Shown: positions 1 to 5,258, numbered from the stretch's first letter. The stretch is DNA of 5,258 bases from Thermoleophilaceae bacterium (GCA_013812005.1 JACCUE010000166.1:1-5258), one strand, 5' to 3'. Translations and numbers: made by a program. Notes: generated from the letters alone by a model not told the origin.

Positions 1-23
1 AGCTCGCCGCAGAGCCCGCAGAG

Positions 24-653
24 CTAGCTGAAGGAAACCTCGAGCCGTCCGACCGGGCCGAGATCGACCTCGGCTCGGTCGCCCGGCCGGATCGGCGCCG
101 GCGGGGTCAGAGAGCCGGCGATGATGCGGTCGCCGGCCTGCAGCGACTCCCCCGCCTCCCGAAGCGTCTCGTCGACGAGGGCGATGGTCGCGCCGAGATC
201 CGTGGAGCCCGCGTCGGCACTTGCGACCTGCTCGCCGTTCACCCTGAGGATCGCCTCGATCCCCTCGGCGCGGTCGAGGTCCACGGAGGGTCCGATCGCC
301 ACCGCCCGGTGGAAGATGTTGGCGGCCACGATCTGGCCCACGTCCTCGAGCGGGCGATCGATGTCTGCCACCTCGATTGCCGGCGCGAGGCCTGCGATCG
401 TGCCATCCGGGCCGACCTCTATTGCGATCTCCGGCTCGGCCATCGGCTTCTCCGCGCCGGCAAGGGAGTGCGAGCCATCGGCGCCCATGAGCGTGGCTGT
501 GGTCAGGTGTCCGACCACCGAGCGGTCGATGCCGAGCTTCTCCTGGACGGTGGGTACGTTGAGCCCGATCTTCCAGCCGATGCGTCCCGCGCCACTGTGC
601 AGCGTCGCGCGCCAGTGGCCAAGCTGCTGCTGGTAGGCCTCGTCGAGCTGCAT
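24..653 (-). CDS. Compact fumarylacetoacetate hydrolase / 2-keto-4-pentenoate hydratase family protein
   Basis: The 209-residue protein has the C-terminal fold of the FAH/MhpD family, metal-dependent cytosolic enzymes that hydrate, hydrolyse or decarboxylate 2-oxo acids. Visible marks are GWKIG (26-30, with the family's lysine), EPEIAI (73-78, candidate metal ligands E73 and E75), PAIEVAD (91-97, candidate third ligand E94), and AGSLTPP followed by RPGD (179-192). The protein starts at the point matching about residue 50 of ordinary 260-residue hydratases, so their N-terminal segment is absent. The E75-to-E94 loop also looks shorter than in MhpD, and the usual Gly-His-Pro before the C-terminal helix is replaced around TDLGAT (151-156). 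The ATG is supported by AGGAGAA at 663-669 with a 9-nt spacer. It is divergent from the oxidoreductase at 771, and no other meta-cleavage gene is in view, so the substrate cannot be assigned. Family assignment is firm; hydratase activity is inferred. Confidence 0.86.
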   Translation of the reverse strand: MQLDEAYQQQLGHWRATLHSGAGRIGWKIGLNVPTVQEKLGIDRSVVGHLTTATLMGADGSHSLAGAEKPMAEPEIAIEVGPDGTIAGLAPAIEVADIDRPLEDVGQIVAANIFHRAVAIGPSVDLDRAEGIEAILRVNGEQVASADAGSTDLGATIALVDETLREAGESLQAGDRIIAGSLTPPAPIRPGDRAEVDLGPVGRLEVSFS

Positions 654-770
654 GGGGAGTGCTTCTCCTGCCGTCGGGTGCCGGCTGCGGAGCCTAGATG
701 GTCGCCGTCGCGCCGGGCGGAGCGGCGGCGGTCGAGGGATACTCGTGGCGGTTCAACGGAGAGGAGCCGG
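654..770. promoter_or_regulatory. Divergent intergenic region with promoters for the FAH-family and oxidoreductase genes
   Basis: This 117-bp gap separates two divergent starts, so it must hold both promoters unless transcription begins inside the opposite gene. Both ribosome-binding sites are clear: AGGAGAA (minus strand, 663-669) and GGAGAGGAG (plus strand, 758-766). A possible plus-strand -10 is GATACT at 738-743, which matches TATAAT at four of six positions and would leave a leader of about 20 nt. No convincing -35 box is visible. The stretch 700-735 is very G/C-rich and repetitive in GGCGG. I see no strong operator palindrome here. Confidence 0.4.
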
Positions 771-1769
771 ATGAAGTCGATAGTGATCACCGAGCACGGC
801 GCACCGGAGGTGCTGCAGGTCCAGGAGCGCATCGATCCCCGCCCCGGCTCGGGTGAGGTTGCGATCGACGTGGCAGCGGCGGGCGTGAACTTCGCAGATG
901 TGATGGCGCGGGTGGGCCTCTATCCCGATGCGCCAAAGCCGCCCGTGGTCGTGGGCTATGAGGTGGCCGGCATCGTGAGCGAGCTTGGTGAAGGAGCGCA
1001 GCGCTTCGAGGTCGGCGATCGCGTGATGGCCGGGACGCGGTTCGGCGGCTACTCGGAACGAGTGAGGGCCAAGGTGGACGATGTGGTCAGGCTGCCGGAG
1101 CAGATGTCCTTCGAGGAGGGCGCCGCGGTGCCGGTCAACTATCTCACCGCCTATCTCGGGCTGATGCGCTTCGGCGCGCTGCGGGCCGGTGAGCGGGTGC
1201 TCATCCATGCGGCCGCGGGGGGCGTGGGCATAGCGGCCACCCAGATCGCGAAGCACCACGGTGCCGAGGTGCTCGGCACCGCTTCACCTCAGAAGCACGA
1301 CGCGATTCGCGCGATCGGAGTCGACCACGCGCTCGACTACACGAAGCCCGGATGGGACAAAGGGCTGCCCAAGGTCGACCTGGTGATGGATGCCGTGGGC
1401 GGCAGGAGCTTTCGCCGCAGCTATGAGCTGCTGCGCCCTGGTGGGCGGTTGGTGTGCTTCGGCGCCTCCGCCGTGATGTCAGGGGAGAGGCGCAACCTGG
1501 TGGCCGCCGCCCGCGCGGCGGTGACCATGCCGCGCTTCAACCTGATCAAGCAGATGTCGCAGTCCAAGAGCGTGATCGGGCTCAACATGCTGACCCTCTG
1601 GGACGAGATGGGCTCGCTCGCGCCCTACCTGCATGCAGTCGAGGAGCTGATCGCCGACGGCACGATCAAGCCCGTGGTGGCCAAGGCGTTCACCTTCGCC
1701 CAAGCGCCCGAGGCGCACCGCTACCTCAGCGAACGACGCAATGTCGGCAAGGTCGTGCTCACGCCCTGA
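771..1769 (+). CDS. Zinc-free NADPH:quinone oxidoreductase-like MDR family protein (VAT-1-like)
   Basis: This 332-residue protein is a medium-chain dehydrogenase/reductase of the quinone oxidoreductase branch, expected to use NAD(P)H to reduce quinones or alpha,beta-unsaturated carbonyls in the cytosol. The N-terminal catalytic domain carries AGVNFADVMAR (37-47), VGYEVAG (61-67) and VGDRV (81-85). The Rossmann domain begins near 140, with the nucleotide-binding AAAGGVG at 147-153. The structural-zinc cysteine cluster and catalytic zinc ligands of alcohol dehydrogenases are absent, as expected for this branch. The late KSVIGLNML (266-274) and RRNVGKVVLTP (322-332) resemble VAT-1-type members. 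The length is normal. The reading frame stays open upstream to 309, but the ATG at 771 is chosen because GGAGAGGAG sits 4 nt before it and the homologous domain begins at MKSIVITEHG. It is divergent from the FAH-family gene and convergent with the desaturase. The physiological substrate is unknown. Confidence 0.93.
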   Translation: MKSIVITEHGAPEVLQVQERIDPRPGSGEVAIDVAAAGVNFADVMARVGLYPDAPKPPVVVGYEVAGIVSELGEGAQRFEVGDRVMAGTRFGGYSERVRAKVDDVVRLPEQMSFEEGAAVPVNYLTAYLGLMRFGALRAGERVLIHAAAGGVGIAATQIAKHHGAEVLGTASPQKHDAIRAIGVDHALDYTKPGWDKGLPKVDLVMDAVGGRSFRRSYELLRPGGRLVCFGASAVMSGERRNLVAAARAAVTMPRFNLIKQMSQSKSVIGLNMLTLWDEMGSLAPYLHAVEELIADGTIKPVVAKAFTFAQAPEAHRYLSERRNVGKVVLTP

Positions 1770-1784
1770 GGAGGGAAAGGTGCG

Positions 1785-1910
1785 GAGAGCCCCCCGTGCG
1801 GTGCTCGGCCGAGAGCCTCCGGTGCGGTGCTCGCCGGAACAACGTTCCGGCTGCGCTCCTCCCGATGCGATCGGCCTGCGCTCCTCCGGCAGCTCCGGCT
1901 GGGCTCCTCC
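1785..1910. repeat. Degenerate array of about 25-bp units filling a convergent intergenic region
   Basis: Five 12-mers fitting S-TGCG-S-T-S-CTC-S (S = G or C; the last has one mismatch) lie at 1796-1807, 1822-1833, 1851-1862, 1876-1887 and 1899-1910, with start-to-start steps of 26, 29, 25 and 23 bp. The first two units are the clearest tandem pair: 1785-1807 and 1811-1833 agree at 21 of 23 positions. The last three share CTGCGCTCCTCC or its one-mismatch form CTGGGCTCCTCC. Short palindromes are interspersed, CTCGGCCGAG at 1804-1813 and a hairpin at 1833-1851. The array ends 5 nt from the desaturase stop codon. It resembles an intergenic palindromic or repeat element in position, but I do not recognise the family. 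Function is unknown; transcript ends or mRNA 3' stability are possible roles. Confidence 0.65.
1833..1851. terminator. Perfect 8-bp hairpin between convergent genes, candidate bidirectional terminator
   Basis: GCCGGAAC, loop AAC, then GTTCCGGC forms a perfect 8-bp stem. It lies between the oxidoreductase stop (1769) and the desaturase stop (1916), where a terminator for both is expected. There is no T-tract on either strand, so it is not a textbook intrinsic terminator. U-tract-poor hairpins are common near gene ends in high-GC actinobacteria. It could equally be just the palindromic core of the surrounding repeat array. Confidence 0.4.
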
Positions 1911-1915
1911 CTGAG

Positions 1916-2839
1916 CTACGTGCCGGCGCGGGCGTCCTGGCGCTCGCCGCTCACGCGCACCACGTCCCACGCGAGCCCCACCGACTCGAGCCCCCGGATC
2001 AGCATCGCGGAGAGGTCCAGCTCCCACGGGCGCAGCCCGTGACGGGCCGACGTGGGGAAGGCGTGATGGTTGTTGTGCCACGACTCGCCGAAGGAGAGCG
2101 GCGCCAGCCACAGCAGGTTGCGCGAATGGTCGTCGGTGTCAAAGCGCCGGCGCCCGAAGAAGTGGCACAGCGAGTTGATGCTGAAGGTCACGTGGTGGAG
2201 CACGAGCATGCGCACCAACCCTCCCCAGAGCAGCCCGGTGAGCCCGGTCAGCCAGGAGCCGCCGAGTGCGTATCCGAGCCCGAAGGGCACCAGCAGCCCG
2301 AGCGCGACCCACAGGACGAAGGTGCGGTCGACGAAGCGGATTGCCGGGTCGTCGATCAGGTCGGGCGCGAAGCGCTCCTTCGCGCCGCGCTGCGTGTGGA
2401 TGAACAGCCAGCCCACGTGAGCGTGCAGCAGGCCACGCAGCGCGCCTCGCCAGCCCACGCCGTGGTCCACGTGAGGAGAATGTGGATCCCCGTCACGGTC
2501 GGCGTACACGTGGTGCTTGCGGTGGTCGGAGACCCATGAGATCACCGGTCCCTCCACGGCGGCCGATCCCAGCGCCGCGAAGGTGGCCCGTAGCCAGCGT
2601 TTGGTCTTGAAGCTGCGGTGGGTGAGCAGGCGGTGGAAGCCGACAGTTATGCCAAGGCCCGTAGCCGCGTAGACGATCAGGAAGACCACGACATCGTGCC
2701 AGTGCAGCGCCCGCTCCCAGAGCTGCCAGCACACCAGCCCCAGGCCCAGGATGGGGAGAACCGTCACCGTCCCGGTGATGATGCGGTCTCGCGTCTCGTT
2801 CGCGACCGGCTGGATCTCGTCCGCGCCCGGTGTGGACAC
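1916..2839 (-). CDS. Membrane acyl-CoA (stearoyl-CoA delta-9 type) fatty acid desaturase
   Basis: This is a di-iron integral-membrane desaturase that inserts a cis double bond into an acyl chain, probably as acyl-CoA, using O2 and electrons from a partner reductase not encoded here. With the GTG start at 2839 it has 307 residues, a normal size. The three histidine boxes are intact: HRLLTH (69-74), HRKHH (106-110) and HNNHH (255-259). The accessory conserved NSLCH (222-226) and HVGWLF (141-146) are also present. Hydrophobic segments near 21-43, 49-67, 173-194 and 196-217 fit paired membrane spans. An ATG 30 codons upstream (2929) is in frame but has no Shine-Dalgarno site, adds a charged Arg/Glu/Ala-rich tail and leaves only 21 bp to the divergent SDR. 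The GTG is preceded by AGGAGAG (2846-2852) at 6 nt, so it is preferred. The neighbouring WS/DGAT suggests a role in making unsaturated acyl groups for membranes or storage lipid. Confidence 0.93.
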   Translation of the reverse strand: MSTPGADEIQPVANETRDRIITGTVTVLPILGLGLVCWQLWERALHWHDVVVFLIVYAATGLGITVGFHRLLTHRSFKTKRWLRATFAALGSAAVEGPVISWVSDHRKHHVYADRDGDPHSPHVDHGVGWRGALRGLLHAHVGWLFIHTQRGAKERFAPDLIDDPAIRFVDRTFVLWVALGLLVPFGLGYALGGSWLTGLTGLLWGGLVRMLVLHHVTFSINSLCHFFGRRRFDTDDHSRNLLWLAPLSFGESWHNNHHAFPTSARHGLRPWELDLSAMLIRGLESVGLAWDVVRVSGERQDARAGT

Positions 2840-2845
2840 GGCCCG

Positions 2846-2852
2846 CTCTCCT
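2846..2852 (-). promoter_or_regulatory. Ribosome-binding site that decides the desaturase GTG start
   Basis: Read on the minus strand this is AGGAGAG, followed by a 6-nt spacer and GTG at 2837-2839. The same AGGAGAG string precedes the GTG of the divergent SDR (2942-2948). The alternative ATG at 2929 has only a pyrimidine-rich sequence upstream of it on this strand. Confidence 0.72.
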
Positions 2853-2892
2853 ATCACGCCATCCAGATTACCGGCCGCCGGCGCTGCCTCTT

Positions 2893-2904
2893 CTCGCCGG
2901 CGAG
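2893..2904. promoter_or_regulatory. Perfect 12-bp palindrome, candidate operator
   Basis: CTCGCCGGCGAG reads identically on both strands. Its centre is 16 bp from the centre of the neighbouring palindrome at 2908-2921. It sits in the expected -35 region of the SDR promoter and beside that of the desaturase. GC-rich DNA produces such palindromes by chance fairly often, so its pairing with the second one is the main support. Confidence 0.42.
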
Positions 2905-2907
2905 CAT

Positions 2908-2921
2908 CGCTACCGGTAGCG
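2908..2921. promoter_or_regulatory. Perfect 14-bp palindrome, candidate operator overlapping the SDR -10
   Basis: CGCTACCGGTAGCG is a perfect 14-bp palindrome; with a one-base bulge (T2907), GCA at 2904-2906 can also pair with TGC at 2922-2924. It overlaps the proposed SDR -10 box, the usual place for a repressor site. Its size and symmetry fit a dimeric helix-turn-helix regulator such as a TetR-type protein, but no regulator gene is in the window, so the binding protein is unknown. Confidence 0.5.
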
Positions 2922-2950
2922 TGCCGCATTCCAGCGAGTGAAGGAGAGCG

Positions 2951-3799
2951 GTGAGCGCATCGAAGGCAGTGCTGATCACGGGCTGTTCGACCGGCATCGG
3001 CCGGGCGACGGCGGAGCGGATGGCCTCGGCCGGCTACATCGTGTACGCGACCGCGCGCAGGATCGAGTCGATCTCAGACCTCGAAGCCAAGGGCTGCCGA
3101 ACGCTCGCGCTCGACGTGACCGACGAGGACTCGATGCGCGCGGCGGTATCGGCGGTGGAGGAGGCAGAGGGCGCCGTAGGGGCTCTGGTCAACAACGCCG
3201 GCTACAGCCAGTCGGGCGCGGTGGAGTCGGTCGACCTCGACGAGATCCGCACCCAGTTCGAGACCAACGTCTTCGGCCTGATCCGGATGTCGCAGCTCGT
3301 GCTTTCAAAGATGCGCGAGCAGCGCTGGGGCCGGATCGTGAACGTCGGATCGATGGGCGGCAAGCTGACCTTCCCGGGAGCCGGGGTCTATCACGCCACG
3401 AAGTACGCGGTGGAGGCCATCAGCGACGCGATGCGCTTCGAGGTCAAGGGCTTCGGCGTGGACGTGGTGCTGATCGAGCCGGGGCTGATCAAGACCGAGT
3501 TCGCGGCGGCCGCGGTGGGCGCGCTCAACACCGGTACCGATGACGAGGGCGGTCCCTACGCGGAGTTCAACCAGGCGGTGGCGGCTTCGACGGTGGGCGC
3601 CTACGAAGGGCCTGCCGCCATGCTCGGCGGTGGCCCCGAGACCGTGGCCAAGACGATCGAGAAGGCGATCGGCAGCCGGCGGCCCAAGGCTCGCTACCCG
3701 GTCACGCCGTCGGCGAGAATCGTGATGGGCCAGCGCGCGCTCTTCACCGATCGCATGTGGGACGCATTCGTGGGCACGCAGTTCCCACAGCCGAAGTGA
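2951..3799 (+). CDS. Classical short-chain dehydrogenase/reductase (SDR), 17beta-HSD/Ayr1-like
   Basis: This 282-residue cytosolic NAD(P)-dependent oxidoreductase has every classical SDR motif: the cofactor-binding TGCSTGIG (10-17), DV (55-56), NNAG (81-84), the active-site Asn106, Ser134 (in NVGSMGG), and Tyr147 with Lys151 (YHATK), then EPGLIKTEF (176-184). ARR at 35-37 after the second strand hints at NADP(H) preference. The C-terminal part beyond 185 is longer than in FabG and is typical of the 17beta-hydroxysteroid-dehydrogenase-like subgroup, to which I believe yeast acyl-DHAP reductase Ayr1 also belongs. The GTG start follows AAGGAGAG (2941-2948). It is divergent from the desaturase and lies 91 bp before the WS/DGAT on the same strand, so a lipid substrate (keto-acyl, acyl-DHAP or aldehyde) is a reasonable inference but not shown by the sequence. 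Confidence 0.93.
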   Translation: MSASKAVLITGCSTGIGRATAERMASAGYIVYATARRIESISDLEAKGCRTLALDVTDEDSMRAAVSAVEEAEGAVGALVNNAGYSQSGAVESVDLDEIRTQFETNVFGLIRMSQLVLSKMREQRWGRIVNVGSMGGKLTFPGAGVYHATKYAVEAISDAMRFEVKGFGVDVVLIEPGLIKTEFAAAAVGALNTGTDDEGGPYAEFNQAVAASTVGAYEGPAAMLGGGPETVAKTIEKAIGSRRPKARYPVTPSARIVMGQRALFTDRMWDAFVGTQFPQPK

Positions 3800-3807
3800 G
3801 AGGGACG

Positions 3808-3836
3808 CTGCGCTGCTCCCGAGGAGGGCGGAGCGC
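3808..3836 (+). terminator. Imperfect hairpin after the SDR gene, containing a stray repeat unit
   Basis: Bases 3810-3820 pair with 3826-3836 at 9 of 11 positions around a 5-nt loop (GAGGA). No T-tract follows, so termination is uncertain, and read-through into the WS/DGAT remains possible. The left side includes CTGCGCTGCTCC (3808-3819), one mismatch from the CTGCGCTCCTCC units of the array at 1851-1910. This places a related element at a second gene end. Confidence 0.38.
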
Positions 3837-3843
3837 GTAGGGG

Positions 3844-3868
3844 TGCTGAGTAGGCTCACCTGTCAGCA
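3844..3868. promoter_or_regulatory. Inverted repeat and possible promoter upstream of the WS/DGAT gene
   Basis: TGCTGA (3844-3849) and TCAGCA (3863-3868) form a 6-bp inverted repeat with a 13-bp spacer. Within the spacer TAGGCT (3851-3856) fits a TANNNT -10 box and would give a leader of roughly 28 nt before the ATG at 3891. No -35 box is evident. This may be an operator over a WS/DGAT promoter independent of the SDR, but short inverted repeats arise by chance. Confidence 0.28.
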
Positions 3869-3890
3869 TTCCGCGGGAGTAGGGAGAGAG

Positions 3891-5258
3891 ATGGCCAAGC
3901 ACATGGACCGCCTGAGCTCAGTGGACGCGTCGTTCCTCGCGCAGGAGCGCGAGGGTTCGCACATGCACATAGGCGGGTTGATGATCTTCGAAGGTCCGGC
4001 GCCGGGTCCGGAGGAGTTCGCCGCATACCTCGAGTCGCGCCTGCACCTCGTGCCGCGCTACCGCCAGAAGGTGTCATTCCCCCGTTTCGAGATGGGGCGC
4101 CCACTGTGGATCGACGACCCGAGCTTCAACATTGGCTACCACGTGCGTCACGCCGCTCTTCCGGGGCCCGGCTCGGTGGAGCAGCTGCGGCTGCTGGCCG
4201 GCCGGATCTTCTCCCAGCGCCTCGACCGGTCCAAGCCGCTGTGGGAGCTCTGGCTCGTCGAGGGCTATCAGCGCGACAAGTTCGTGATCATCAATAAGAC
4301 CCACCACTCCCTGGTGGATGGCGTGTCGGGGGCCGATCTGACCACCGTGCTGTTCGACCTGCAGCGCGACGGCACGAAGGTACCTCCGCCCGAGCGCGCC
4401 TGGAGCCCGTCGCCGGAGCCCAGCGACGCCGGAGTGGTGGCCAAGGGCCTGGGCGAGCTCGCCACCGTGCCGCTGAGCCTCACGCGTCGTGCGCTGGGCG
4501 CCGCTGCCAGCCCCGGCCGCAGCGTGGCGGTCGCACGCGAGGCGGCGGCCGGCCTCGGCGAGGTGATCTGGGGCGGAGTCAGCCCCGCGCCCCAGACGCC
4601 CCTCAACGGACCGATCGGCCCGCATCGCCGGATGACGTGGGCCCGGGTTCCCCTGCCGGATCTGAAGGAGATCAAGAACGAACTGGGCGGCACCGTGAAC
4701 GACGTCTTCCTGGCGGTGATCACCGGCGCGCTGCACCACTGGCTGCGCTCGCGCGGCGTGCGCACGGAGGGCCTGGAGATCCGCTCGGCGGTGCCCGTCT
4801 CGGTGCGCGCGGCCGGGGACGGGGGATCGCTGGGCAACCAGATCACGATCATGATCGGCCGCCTGCCCACCTTCGCCGATGACTCCGTCGAGCGGATGCG
4901 GCTGGTCAAGGACTCGATGAAAGACCTGAAAAGCTCCAAGCAGGCCCTGGGCGCGGAGGTGATCGCGAGCCTGGAGGACTTCGCGCCGCCCACGATCTTC
5001 GCCCGGGCCTCGCGGCTGCACTTCTCGACCCGGATGTACAACCTGCTGACCACCAACGTCCCCGGACCGCAGTTTCCGCTGTACCTGCTCGGCCGGGAGT
5101 TGCTCGAGCTGGTGCCGATCGCCTTCCTTGCCCCCGACCAGCGCTTGGCGGTGGCGGCGATGAGCTACAACGGCTCGGTGACCATTTCGCTGATCGGCGA
5201 CTACGACGGAATGCCCGACCTCGAGGCGCTCGCCGACCTGGTGATCGACGAGGTGGCC
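3891..5258 (+). CDS. Wax ester synthase / acyl-CoA:diacylglycerol acyltransferase (WS/DGAT), 3' end cut by window
   Basis: The frame is open from the ATG to the window edge (456 residues) without a stop. The protein is a WS/DGAT, which transfers acyl groups from acyl-CoA to diacylglycerol or long-chain alcohols to make triacylglycerol or wax ester, usually at the membrane or lipid-droplet surface. Motifs in order: LSSVDASFL near the start (8-16), PLWE (116-119), the catalytic HHSLVDG (138-144; HHxxxDG, with His139 the presumed base), VNDVFLA (269-275), VPVSVR (301-306), LGNQ (314-317), NVPGP (389-393), SYNG (425-428) and GDYDG (436-440). Family members are usually 450-480 residues, so only a few residues seem missing. 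AGGGAG (3881-3886) precedes the ATG. It follows the SDR by 91 bp on the same strand. Whether it favours triacylglycerol or wax ester cannot be told from sequence; actinobacterial members mostly make triacylglycerol. Confidence 0.95.
   Translation, partial: MAKHMDRLSSVDASFLAQEREGSHMHIGGLMIFEGPAPGPEEFAAYLESRLHLVPRYRQKVSFPRFEMGRPLWIDDPSFNIGYHVRHAALPGPGSVEQLRLLAGRIFSQRLDRSKPLWELWLVEGYQRDKFVIINKTHHSLVDGVSGADLTTVLFDLQRDGTKVPPPERAWSPSPEPSDAGVVAKGLGELATVPLSLTRRALGAAASPGRSVAVAREAAAGLGEVIWGGVSPAPQTPLNGPIGPHRRMTWARVPLPDLKEIKNELGGTVNDVFLAVITGALHHWLRSRGVRTEGLEIRSAVPVSVRAAGDGGSLGNQITIMIGRLPTFADDSVERMRLVKDSMKDLKSSKQALGAEVIASLEDFAPPTIFARASRLHFSTRMYNLLTTNVPGPQFPLYLLGRELLELVPIAFLAPDQRLAVAAMSYNGSVTISLIGDYDGMPDLEALADLVIDEVA

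Larger units (their letters stand above)
2840..2950. promoter_or_regulatory. Divergent desaturase/SDR promoter region
   Basis: This 111-bp gap lies between two divergent GTG starts. Candidate actinobacterial-style -10 boxes (TANNNT) are TAGCGT on the plus strand at 2917-2922 for the SDR and TAATCT on the minus strand at 2865-2870 for the desaturase. Each would give a leader of about 20 nt. No good -35 hexamer is visible for either, which would fit activator-dependent or weak promoters but may only reflect relaxed consensus in GC-rich genomes. TACCGG occurs at 2869-2874 and again at 2911-2916. The promoter calls are tentative. Confidence 0.4.

Noticed and set aside
309..770. A 154-codon upstream extension of the oxidoreductase frame
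   Set aside because: It lies antisense to the FAH-family gene, has no MDR homology, and the ATG at 771 has a strong ribosome-binding site exactly where the domain begins.
1785..1910. Possible CRISPR array from the ~25-bp periodicity
   Set aside because: The units are degenerate, the spacing is irregular (23-29 bp), there are no unique spacers of constant length and no cas genes are nearby.
1454..2539. A 361-codon plus-strand open frame spanning the 3' end of the oxidoreductase, the repeat region and the desaturase
   Set aside because: It runs out of frame through one clear gene and antisense to another, and its product has no family features.
2938..3543. An Arg/Gly-rich plus-strand open frame overlapping the SDR start
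   Set aside because: It is a shifted frame of the SDR coding region with low-complexity sequence and no motif.
3305..3859. A 184-codon minus-strand open frame opposite the SDR gene
   Set aside because: Shadow of the SDR coding frame; His/Arg/Leu-rich product without motifs.
4074..5021. A 315-codon open frame on the minus strand opposite the WS/DGAT gene
   Set aside because: The translation is low-complexity, rich in Arg, Ala, Gly, His and Gln, with no recognisable motif or ribosome-binding site. Long antisense frames are expected opposite GC-rich genes, and the plus-strand gene has all its family motifs.

Overview
The window is GC-rich DNA with G/C-ending codons, strong purine-rich Shine-Dalgarno sites and frequent GTG starts. 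Together with a wax ester synthase/diacylglycerol acyltransferase (WS/DGAT) gene, this suggests a high-GC actinobacterium, possibly of the Thermoleophilia/Solirubrobacterales type. The phylum is an inference from composition and gene content; no RNA gene or phylogenetic marker is present. I see no mobile element, CRISPR array, tRNA, rRNA or phage gene.

There are five protein genes. From left to right: (1) 24-653, minus strand, a compact fumarylacetoacetate hydrolase/2-keto-4-pentenoate hydratase-fold protein. (2) 771-1769, plus strand, a zinc-free quinone oxidoreductase-like MDR enzyme, divergent from gene 1 across a 117-bp gap. (3) 1916-2839, minus strand, a membrane acyl-CoA (delta-9 type) desaturase, convergent with gene 2. 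(4) 2951-3799, plus strand, a classical short-chain dehydrogenase/reductase (SDR), divergent from the desaturase across a 111-bp gap. (5) 3891 to the right edge, plus strand, a WS/DGAT missing only its last residues.

The right half (desaturase, SDR, WS/DGAT) reads as a neutral-lipid or acyl-chain locus. The desaturase would make monounsaturated acyl chains, the SDR would reduce a ketone or aldehyde intermediate, and the WS/DGAT would esterify acyl-CoA onto an alcohol or diacylglycerol. The left half (hydratase-fold protein and quinone oxidoreductase-like enzyme) has no clear pathway link to it.

The most interesting non-coding features are two. The convergent intergenic region (1770-1915) is almost filled by a degenerate repeat of roughly 25-bp period containing short palindromes, and one similar element recurs after the SDR gene. 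The desaturase/SDR divergent promoter region carries two adjacent perfect palindromes (12 and 14 bp) that look like operators. I did not find a convincing new multi-gene system; the protein genes are recognisable enzymes.
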